A stretch of DNA of 5,718 nucleotides from Caldisericota bacterium. GTDB taxonomy: Bacteria > Caldisericota > Caldisericia > Cryosericales > Cryosericaceae. A program made the translations under genes and the position numbers. A model generated the notes under the pieces. The model was not told where the DNA came from. It worked only from the letters and a program-made list of their open reading frames with translations, and made no database searches. The stretch is taken from positions 1-5,718 of the forward strand of contig JAPLGJ010000102.1 in assembly GCA_026390215.1 (NCBI GenBank). Reading direction: 5' to 3'. Shown piece after piece: positions 1-5,718 of the stretch. Within the stretch, counting starts at the first letter, position 1. Each line of letters starts with the position of its first letter.

Positions 1-1485
1 GTCCAGTGCAAGGGCATAGGGCAGGAACTTCTCGAACATCTCCGGGGTGCGCTCGGGCGGGTTCATCAGGTTCATGCGGTCCTTCTCGGTCACGGAAAGG
101 AACAGCTTGAACCCTTCGATCTCGTTCATCAGCTTGCGCCCGGCTGTGGTGTACGACTTGAGCGCGACGCCGAAGACGACGCCCATGACGGCGAGGCCTG
201 CGACGACGACTATGGGGGCGAAAAACTGCGCCGCCGTTCCCGAGAAGGAGAGGAAGGCAGTGAGCAGGGCTACGGCCACAGAGAGGAGGAGGCCGATGAC
301 GAAGTGCCCCAGGTTGCTGACGAAGAACCTCGGCTGGTAGTCGGCTTCCAGAGGCTTCTTGTTGGCGATGATGGCGCGCTGGATGTCTTCGGCGTTCTCC
401 CGTTGGAAGTCTGCGCGTGCACTGGACCCGAGGAGGACTCCGGCAAGAGCGAGCTCGTCGTCGGACAGGACGGTCTCGGGAGCCGTGTCCCGCTCGATCC
501 AGTACTTGCGGCGCTCCTGGTGGATGCTGACGTAGCGTTTGACCGCCATGTCGATGAGGGCAGCGGTGAACGTCTTGCTGTCATGTGCCATATGCGACAG
601 GTACCGGGCTCCTCCGGGGGACATCCCTTCCGGCGGTGCAAAGTGGGCAAAGATCGTGCCGCGGTCGGGGTCCTTGCCGAACCGGTACCACACGGTCATG
701 TAGTAGAGGAAGACCGCAAGCAGACCGATGAGACCGACGATGAGGGCGCTGTTGTCGCGCAGGAACCAGCCCAGCCTCGTTGTGGCGCTCGGCGGCGTCA
801 CATATCCCTTGGGCCACCCGACCGCGATGGTCAGGCCTTCGCCGGGGTTGAGGACCGAGGTCGTGACGAACGTCGGGGTGCCGTCCGTGCCTTGTGTCGT
901 CGTCACGGCGCTGGTCGTCGAGCCGGGGACCCCCGTGTAGGCGCTGAGGCCGGTGATCTTTGCCGCAGCGTCTCCGGGCAGTGTCACAGTCGCGGACGCA
1001 CGCTCGATGGGAAAGGCCCAGCCGCTTCCGGTCACATTCCAGTACAGTTCGTCGTGGTCGGCGAAATAGCCCAGCTCGCGGTCCACGCTGAACCGCAGGA
1101 CCCAGGTGTGACCGCCGGGCTCGATGAAGGTGTCGGCGCTTCCGATCTTCACGCGCTTGCCGTTGGCCCGGCTCTCCACGGTGTACGGCTCGTTCTGCCC
1201 ATCCCGCTGCACGCCTAGGACGCGGAAGTCGATCACGAGCCGACCGCCGGTCCTGGTATTGGAATAGATGGTCGGGAAGTCAAAGTAGATGCCGTGCTGG
1301 ATCTGAACGCCGGTCACGACGGCCCTGATGGTGTTCTCGACCCGCATCGACCCGTCCTGGTCGACCGTGATCGCGCTGTCGAATCGGGTGATGCGCTCCT
1401 GTTCTGCCAGGGCCAGTCCCGGGACGGACAGGAGAAGCGTGATCGCCACAACGGTTGCCAGCATCAGCAGTCTACGCGTTCTCAT
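1..1485 (-). CDS. DUF2207 (YciQ-like) membrane protein, paralogue C, compact membrane block, 3'-truncated by the window edge
   Basis: My translation from ATG 1485 is open for 495 codons to position 1, so the C-terminus lies outside. Residues 1-27 are a signal peptide (MRTRR, hydrophobic core, likely cleavage after ALA). The outer domain closely follows paralogue A: QHGIYFDFPT (63-72), HDELYWNVTGSGWAFPIE (144-161), ITGLSAYTG (177-185), VGWPKGY (222-228). A helix (about 247-267) is followed by FGKDPDRG and APPEGMSPGGARYL (283-296). A soluble region runs to about 390. Then only two helices are evident (394-414 and 421-441), against about four in A and B; the stretch from the FFVSN motif (387-391) to TEKDRMN (466-472) is about 71 residues shorter than in A. 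The visible end is FLPYALALD (487-495), which in A is followed by a further 93 residues. Loss of a helix pair would keep the inside/outside arrangement. Whether a Gly tail is present cannot be seen. A strong AAAGGAG site fixes the start. Confidence 0.94.
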   Translation of the reverse strand, partial: MRTRRLLMLATVVAITLLLSVPGLALAEQERITRFDSAITVDQDGSMRVENTIRAVVTGVQIQHGIYFDFPTIYSNTRTGGRLVIDFRVLGVQRDGQNEPYTVESRANGKRVKIGSADTFIEPGGHTWVLRFSVDRELGYFADHDELYWNVTGSGWAFPIERASATVTLPGDAAAKITGLSAYTGVPGSTTSAVTTTQGTDGTPTFVTTSVLNPGEGLTIAVGWPKGYVTPPSATTRLGWFLRDNSALIVGLIGLLAVFLYYMTVWYRFGKDPDRGTIFAHFAPPEGMSPGGARYLSHMAHDSKTFTAALIDMAVKRYVSIHQERRKYWIERDTAPETVLSDDELALAGVLLGSSARADFQRENAEDIQRAIIANKKPLEADYQPRFFVSNLGHFVIGLLLSVAVALLTAFLSFSGTAAQFFAPIVVVAGLAVMGVVFGVALKSYTTAGRKLMNEIEGFKLFLSVTEKDRMNLMNPPERTPEMFEKFLPYALALD

Positions 1486-1548
1486 GTGCACTCCTTTGAC
1501 TTCTTGATTCACAGACGACATCGTGTCGTTGAGGACAATGCGGCGGCG
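1486..1548 (-). other. 63-base gap between paralogues B and C
   Basis: This is the only sizeable non-coding gap in the window. It holds the ribosome binding site of paralogue C and a small perfect inverted repeat (ACGACA, three bases, TGTCGT; 1515-1529) with no T-run after it. I see no convincing -35/-10 pair and no rho-independent terminator. The default reading is a spacer inside one operon; a weak promoter or RNA-level control cannot be excluded. Confidence 0.5.
1491..1497 (-). promoter_or_regulatory. Ribosome binding site of paralogue C
   Basis: AAAGGAG on the minus strand at 1497-1491, five bases before the ATG at 1485-1483. It is a strong Shine-Dalgarno match and fixes the start of the third DUF2207 gene, which also begins with a textbook signal peptide. 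Confidence 0.85.
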
Positions 1549-3339
1549 CTACGTCGCCGCAGACGCCGTGCTCCGTTCGACCGTTTCGCGGAACTGCTCT
1601 GCCCACTCTTGCTGGACGCCCAGTGCCAGGGCATACGGCAGATAGCGCTCTAGGAGTTCCGGCGTCTTCTCGGGCGGGTGCAGCCAGTGCATGTGCTGTT
1701 TCTCGGCAACCTTCAGGTACAGGGCGAAGCCGTCCGCCTCATCGACGGCCTGCCGTCCGCGGAGCGTCCAGCTGGGCATGAGACGGCCGTAAACAATGTC
1801 CAGGACGGCCATGGCGACGACAAGCACTGCCACGGGCACCGTCGCCACACGGAAGAACATGCCCGCTCCCACGAACCAGAAGCCGGAGAAGCAGACTGCC
1901 ATTGAGGTGCTGGCGCTCTGAGCCTTCTTCTCTTCTGTGGCGGCCATGCCGATGGTGAGGGCTCCCAGAAACGAGGTCGGCCTGACCGGATGGGGGGCCG
2001 GCCGTGTCTTCCACGTCCTGACCAGCGAGGACCACAGGAATGCGACCGCGGCGGACCAGACCGACAGCCAGGAGAGCAGAGACAGGTACGCCAGCGCGCT
2101 GGCACGTGTCGTCGCCTGCGCCATCCCGGCCAGGATTGCCGTGACGAAGGAGATGCCGACGCCGACGAGTGTCTCATAGCGGTGCAGTCCAAAGTACTGT
2201 GTGCGGCAGTGTGTGTCGAGGTGCTTCTTGAGTGCCGCCTGGGCCGCCTTCAGGGCGGGCTGTGCCCGCTGCGTCACGGTCAGTGTTCCGCCGTTGTTGC
2301 TGAACAGGTACTCAGCCATCACCTGTTCGTCGAGCGGCAGGGTCTCCGGGGACGTTCCGGTACGCCGAAGGACCGTCGTGCCAAGCTCCTGGGTCACGGT
2401 CATCACGCCACGCGAACCCATATCCAGCAGGTTGGCCGCGAATCCCGTTCCGTCGAACGCCATACGGCGGATATAGCGCACGGCAGCAGGAGACAGGCCT
2501 TCTGGCGGGTCAAACCGTGCGATGATTGCTGTCTGCGGGGGGTCACGGCCGACCGCGTTCCATGCGGACTGGAAGTAGCCTGCCAGGACGAGAAGCCCGA
2601 GAAGGCCCATGACGACGCCACCCCAGTCGCGCACGAACCAGTCGACGCGCATGCTTCCCGTCGGGAGGTGGACGAACCCGCCCGGCCATGCTGCGTGGAC
2701 GACAAGGCGCTCGCCCGCAGTCAGCGGTCGGTCGGCCCGCATGGTGAGGTCCCCGTCCATGCCTACGATGGCTGGCATGGATCCGATGCGACCTGCGGCA
2801 TTCTGCAGAGAGGCGCCCGCTCCGGCCAGGGAACGCTCAGCCCCGAGGGGGGGCGCAATCACTACCACAGCTTGCGCTACGGGAGCATTCCAGGCCCCGG
2901 TGGCATCCCAGGCGAGGTCCGCCCTGGATGCGTCGGCCACGACGAACCGGTCCGTGATGAACGTCAGGTCCAGCGTGTGAAGACCGGGGGCGATCCCGCC
3001 TCCGACATCCAGGATCAGTTGGCTGGGGGACGGAGACCTCATGTGCCACGAGACAGGGTTCCCGTCGATGCTGGCGCGCTGGACACGCCACGACGGAGTC
3101 GCGTGGCTGCCCCCGCGCACGTCGCGGGCATCCTGCACAAGGATCCTGCTGATGCTCCCCCCGGTCGTCACGAGGGTCAGCTGCTCCCGCACCTCGAGAC
3201 TCCCGCTTGCAAACACGGCGACGGTCGAGACCAGAGACCGTACTTCTGCGGGCGAAGCCGCACGGGCGGTGCCTACGACTGCGAGTGTAGCCAGAAGAGC
3301 CAGGCCAGCCGCCAGGGCGCGCGGAAAACGGACTACCAT
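1549..3339 (-). CDS. DUF2207 (YciQ-like) membrane protein, paralogue B, diverged outer domain and no glycine tail
   Basis: A 596-residue protein with the same plan as paralogue A. Residues 1-27 are a signal peptide with likely cleavage after ARA. The extracytoplasmic part (about 28-235) is much diverged: where A and C have QHG-x-Y-x-DFPT this copy has ISRILVQDARDV (63-74), and where they have DELFWNVTG it has ADLAWDATG (140-148). The rest is well kept: a membrane helix (about 239-258), VGRDPPQT, FDPPEGLSPAAVRYI (276-290), a soluble region to about 380, a block of about four helices (388-406, 413-438, 478-497, 499-517), VAEKQHMHWL (544-553) and ERYLPYALALGVQQEW (564-579). It stops at 596, just after this segment, without the extra 70 or so residues and Gly tail seen in A. 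The start at 3339 is fixed by the signal peptide and a well-spaced GGAGG. It overlaps A by 7 bases (ATGGTAG), so the two are surely cotranscribed and probably translationally coupled. Confidence 0.95.
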   Translation of the reverse strand: MVVRFPRALAAGLALLATLAVVGTARAASPAEVRSLVSTVAVFASGSLEVREQLTLVTTGGSISRILVQDARDVRGGSHATPSWRVQRASIDGNPVSWHMRSPSPSQLILDVGGGIAPGLHTLDLTFITDRFVVADASRADLAWDATGAWNAPVAQAVVVIAPPLGAERSLAGAGASLQNAAGRIGSMPAIVGMDGDLTMRADRPLTAGERLVVHAAWPGGFVHLPTGSMRVDWFVRDWGGVVMGLLGLLVLAGYFQSAWNAVGRDPPQTAIIARFDPPEGLSPAAVRYIRRMAFDGTGFAANLLDMGSRGVMTVTQELGTTVLRRTGTSPETLPLDEQVMAEYLFSNNGGTLTVTQRAQPALKAAQAALKKHLDTHCRTQYFGLHRYETLVGVGISFVTAILAGMAQATTRASALAYLSLLSWLSVWSAAVAFLWSSLVRTWKTRPAPHPVRPTSFLGALTIGMAATEEKKAQSASTSMAVCFSGFWFVGAGMFFRVATVPVAVLVVAMAVLDIVYGRLMPSWTLRGRQAVDEADGFALYLKVAEKQHMHWLHPPEKTPELLERYLPYALALGVQQEWAEQFRETVERSTASAAT

Positions 3340-5318
3340 CCTCCCCCTCCGCCACCTCCGCCGCCACCCCCGGAACCGCCTCCCCCTCCGCCGCCTCCGC
3401 CACCACTGCTGCTGAACCCGGAGCTTGTTCCTGGAGCCACCGAGGAAGCGGCGATCGCTGATGCAAATGCCCCCGACAGCGACGAGCCGAGTGTCGAGAA
3501 GCCGGTAGAGTGCCAGGTTTCACCGGAGAACCACACCGGCTGGTACGTCGGTTGGCCGGACGCGTCCGTGCGTTCGAGGACGTCAGCGAAGTTCTCGCTC
3601 CACTGCTGCTCGACGTCGAGGGCCAGCGCATAGGGCAGGTACCGCTCGAAGGTCTCGGGCGTGTGATCGACAGGGGTCAGCATATTCATGCGGTCCTTCT
3701 CGGCAACGCTGAGATACAGGCGGAACCCGTCTATCTGGTCAAGGACAGCCCGCCCCTTCGGCGTATAGGCGCGCAGGAGACGGAAGAAGATCACATCGAT
3801 GGCGGCTGTCACGAAGACCAGCGCCAGGAGCAGCGGCCCCGCTATGACCACGAACGCGATCGCGCCAAAGAGTTCACCCAGCAGAAACGGTATGGCGAAG
3901 AGCGTGAGCCCCAGCGCTCCTGGGAGCTTGAGCATCCGCTTTCCCAACGTGTCTGTCGACCGTCCACGCCATGACGCGACGATCTGGGCAACCAGCGCTG
4001 CGACTCCGAACGTCCATATCGACAGCCAGAACGACATGAACAGGAACCCGAAGACCCTCTCTGGCTGGGTCGTGCCCAGGAGGCCGGCAGCGACGATTCC
4101 CGCTATGGAGAGAGCGATGCCCGTCGCCGCGTAGCGCACGTTCGTGACGAAGTACCTCTTGCCATACGCCTTTCGAAGAGCCTGCTCGAGTGCCTTGCGG
4201 ATGGCCTGAACGCGGCCATGTGCGCTCTGCCTGAAGACAAGCCGCGTCTTTGAGCGGCCTTCGAACAGCTCCTGCAGGAGTTCGGTCTCGTCGGGGAGGA
4301 TGCCAGACGGCACGGTACCGGTCGTATCCACCGCAAACGAGCCGTCCTCGTCCTGTGAGATGACCAGGGCCCCCTTGACCGCCAGCCCCGTTATCGCGGC
4401 CGACAGTCCCTTGGTGTCGGGCCCCATGAGCCGGAGATACCGTATTGCCGCAGGGCTGAGTCCCTCCGGTGGTTCAAACTGTGGAACGATGGTCCCGCGC
4501 CGGGGATCACGGCCGACGCGCAGCCACGTGAGCAGGTAGTAGAGCAGGAGGCCGAGGGTCGCCAGGGTGGCGATGCCAAGCCCCCGGTTGTCCCGCAGCC
4601 ACCATAGCAGCGTCTGGAGCGACGATGGCGGAACCACGAAACCCTTGGGCCACCCGACGACGACGCTCAGGCCCTCGAAGGGTGCGAAGGGGACTGTCGT
4701 CGTGAAGACAGGGTTCCCGCTCTCGTCCCGCGATATCGTGTAGTCCGTACCCGTTGCACCCTGCGGGCCGGTATAGGCCGCAAGCCCGGTGATCTGCTGC
4801 CACGCGGTTCCGGGAAGGATGACCGTGCACCCGGCACGCTCGATGGGGAACTCCCAGCCGTTGCCCGTCACGTTCCAGAACAGCTCGTCATGGTCGTCGA
4901 AGAGTCCCAGCTGGCGGTCGGAAGAGTAGGTGAACACATAGGTGTGCTCACCTGGGTCCAGGTCCACGGAACTGGACCCGAAATAGACCCGGATGCCATT
5001 CGTCTGCCGGGTAGCGTGCCAGGGTTCGGTCGAGCCGTCCCGCATGAGACTGAGGACCTGGAAGGCGACCCGCACGGGTGCGCGCCCGGGGTTCTCATAG
5101 GTGGTCGGGAAGTCACGGTACAGGCCGTGCTGGATGCTGACTCCTGCGGACATGAAGTGAATGGTCTCCTGGACAGTCAGCGTGGTGTCGGCATAGACTG
5201 TCACGACGCTGTCGAACGACAGGATACGCTCCGCTTCGGCAGCCCCTGCCCTGTCCACGGGGGACAGGAGCATGAGGGCTGCCATCAGCAGGAGAGCAGT
5301 GCAGGCGAGCTTCTTCAT
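3333..5318 (-). CDS. DUF2207 (YciQ-like) membrane protein, paralogue A, with glycine-rich tail
   Basis: A 661-residue protein of the DUF2207 family, whose function is unknown. Residues 1-26 form a signal peptide (KK, then a Leu/Ala-rich core, with likely cleavage after AGA). Residues about 30-228 form the extracytoplasmic DUF2207 domain, with the hallmark QHGLYRDFPT (63-72), HDELFWNVTGNGWEFPIE (143-160) and VGWPKGF (221-227). A membrane helix (about 245-265) is followed by VGRDPRRG and FEPPEGLSPAAIRYL (281-295), the family's post-helix motif. A soluble region (about 300-388) precedes a block of about four helices (396-415, 421-447, 465-487, 488-512). The conserved C-terminus is EKDRMN (540-545) and ERYLPYALALDVEQQW (558-573). 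Residues 639-661 are ten Gly, Ser, eleven Gly, Trp. By the positive-inside rule the domain before the first helix is outside and the rest inside. The start at 5318 fits the signal peptide best; ATG 5336 (six residues longer) is possible. Neither has a clear Shine-Dalgarno, so translation may be coupled to lemA. Confidence 0.95.
   Translation of the reverse strand: MKKLACTALLLMAALMLLSPVDRAGAAEAERILSFDSVVTVYADTTLTVQETIHFMSAGVSIQHGLYRDFPTTYENPGRAPVRVAFQVLSLMRDGSTEPWHATRQTNGIRVYFGSSSVDLDPGEHTYVFTYSSDRQLGLFDDHDELFWNVTGNGWEFPIERAGCTVILPGTAWQQITGLAAYTGPQGATGTDYTISRDESGNPVFTTTVPFAPFEGLSVVVGWPKGFVVPPSSLQTLLWWLRDNRGLGIATLATLGLLLYYLLTWLRVGRDPRRGTIVPQFEPPEGLSPAAIRYLRLMGPDTKGLSAAITGLAVKGALVISQDEDGSFAVDTTGTVPSGILPDETELLQELFEGRSKTRLVFRQSAHGRVQAIRKALEQALRKAYGKRYFVTNVRYAATGIALSIAGIVAAGLLGTTQPERVFGFLFMSFWLSIWTFGVAALVAQIVASWRGRSTDTLGKRMLKLPGALGLTLFAIPFLLGELFGAIAFVVIAGPLLLALVFVTAAIDVIFFRLLRAYTPKGRAVLDQIDGFRLYLSVAEKDRMNMLTPVDHTPETFERYLPYALALDVEQQWSENFADVLERTDASGQPTYQPVWFSGETWHSTGFSTLGSSLSGAFASAIAASSVAPGTSSGFSSSGGGGGGGGGGSGGGGGGGGGGGW
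3339..3404 (-). repeat. Glycine-codon run encoding the tail of paralogue A
   Basis: Twenty-two GGN codons interrupted by one TCC (Ser) encode the C-terminal tail, followed by TGG (Trp) and the stop. All four glycine codons are mixed (GGC, GGA, GGG, GGT), so this is not a simple perfect DNA repeat but protein-level low complexity. Similar Gly-rich tails ending in an aromatic residue are known in DUF2207 proteins and in TPM-domain proteins, both of which tend to lie near lemA (family knowledge, not shown here). The last GGA and GGG codons also supply the ribosome binding site of the next gene. Confidence 0.9.
3346..3350 (-). promoter_or_regulatory. Ribosome binding site of paralogue B, inside the coding sequence of paralogue A
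   Basis: On the minus strand GGAGG occupies 3350-3346, six bases before the ATG at 3339-3337, which is ideal spacing. It lies wholly within the glycine codons of the upstream gene. A second AGG directly abuts the ATG but is too close to serve. The match supports 3339 as the start of paralogue B. Confidence 0.8.
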
Positions 5319-5346
5319 GGCCGGCGCCTGACGCATGAACGGATTG

Positions 5347-5718
5347 CTACTTGTTATCGAACGAGACCTTCGGTGATTCGCGCTCCTCGGCACCATTCAG
5401 CTCGAAGAACTCAGCCTTCTTGAAGCCAAATATGTTTGCGACGAAGACAGACGGGAACGTCTCGCACAGGATGTTGTAGTCCCGTACTGTGCCGTTGTAG
5501 TATCGGCGGGACATCTGGATCTGGTCTTCCAGGTCCGCAAGCTTCGCCTGCAGGTCGAGGAAGTTGGTGTTTGACTTGAGGTCGGGGTAGGCTTCGGCGA
5601 CGGCGAACAGGGTCTTCAGGGTCGCATTCAGCTGGTTCTCCGCCGCAGCCTTGTCCGCGACGCCCGTTGCACCCATGGCGCGGGAGCGCATCTCGGTGAC
5701 CTCGGCGAAGACCTTCTC
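5347..5718 (-). CDS. lemA: LemA family protein, 5'-truncated by the window edge
   Basis: Reading is open from the window edge to a TAG stop at 5349-5347, giving 123 visible residues. LemA proteins are usually about 185-190 residues with an N-terminal membrane anchor followed by a long helical bundle, so roughly 60-65 residues including the anchor lie outside the window. The visible part carries the family's signature: AVAEAYPDLKSN (residues 39-50), NFLDLQAKLADLEDQI (52-67), SRRYYNGTVRDYN (70-82), a TFPS segment (87-90) and the FGFKKAEFF segment (97-105). An in-frame ATG at 5691 is internal to the conserved region and is not the real start. LemA is a membrane-associated protein whose molecular role is not settled. 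It is the first visible gene of a same-strand cluster, with DUF2207 paralogue A starting 28 bases (or 10, if the upstream ATG is used) after its stop, which suggests an operon and a functional link. Family assignment is secure; function is not inferable here. Confidence 0.94.
   Translation of the reverse strand, partial: EKVFAEVTEMRSRAMGATGVADKAAAENQLNATLKTLFAVAEAYPDLKSNTNFLDLQAKLADLEDQIQMSRRYYNGTVRDYNILCETFPSVFVANIFGFKKAEFFELNGAEERESPKVSFDNK

Noticed and set aside
304..1218. 304-codon open frame on the plus strand
   Set aside because: It lies fully antisense to paralogue C, which is recognised by family motifs along its whole length. Long antisense frames are expected in GC-rich genes.
1515..1529. 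Perfect inverted repeat with 6-base arms and 3-base loop between paralogues B and C
   Set aside because: The stem is short and there is no T-run after it on the minus strand, so it is not a convincing terminator; an operator is possible but a chance match is as likely.
1543..1560. GC-rich 6-bp hairpin over the stop codon of paralogue B
   Set aside because: It has no following T-run, and repeated GCG/CGC triplets are common in this GC-rich sequence, so it is not enough to call a terminator.
2837..3631. 264-codon open frame on the minus strand
   Set aside because: It is an alternative frame across the A/B junction, very rich in Arg and Ser with no domain pattern; the real frames there are well supported.
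1990..3633. 547-codon open frame on the plus strand, including a long polyproline stretch
   Set aside because: It is the antisense of paralogues A and B; the polyproline is the reverse reading of the glycine codons. The minus-strand frames have signal peptides, family motifs and ribosome binding sites, and this one has none.
5319..5396. Upstream extension of paralogue A to an ATG at 5396
   Set aside because: It would overlap lemA by 50 bases and put a charged, non-conserved stretch in front of a clear signal peptide. Starts at 5336 or 5318 fit better.

Overview
The window holds four genes, all on the minus strand and packed almost without gaps. It begins (right edge) inside a lemA-family gene and ends (left edge) inside the third of three consecutive genes that all encode DUF2207/YciQ-like membrane proteins. 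Base composition is clearly GC-rich (by eye a little over 60%), codon third positions favour G/C, and two of the genes have good Shine-Dalgarno sites. This points to a high-GC bacterium. I cannot assign a phylum from sequence alone. I see no RNA genes, mobile elements, CRISPR arrays or foreign-looking DNA.

Layout in the direction of transcription (right to left): (1) lemA, 3' two thirds, positions 5718-5347. (2) After 28 bases, DUF2207 paralogue A, 5318-3333, full length, with a signal peptide, an extracytoplasmic DUF2207 domain, one central membrane helix, a soluble domain, a block of about four further helices, a conserved C-terminal segment and a 22-residue glycine-rich tail ending in Trp. 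(3) Paralogue B, 3339-1549, overlapping A by 7 bases; same overall plan, but a diverged extracytoplasmic domain and no glycine tail. (4) After 63 bases, paralogue C, 1485 to beyond position 1, again close to A in its extracytoplasmic domain but about 71 residues shorter in the second membrane block. It runs open for 495 codons to the window edge.

The four genes look like one operon. LemA is a membrane-anchored helical-bundle protein of poorly defined function, and DUF2207 proteins are membrane proteins of unknown function; by general knowledge the two families tend to be neighbours. The reasonable inference is a LemA-associated envelope complex in which the DUF2207 component has been duplicated into three diverged forms: a complete one with a glycine tail (A), one with a changed outer domain and no tail (B), and one with a reduced membrane block (C). 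The most interesting points are this triplication, the different parts lost in each copy, and the use of glycine codons in A's tail as the ribosome binding site for B. No biochemical function can be read from the sequence.
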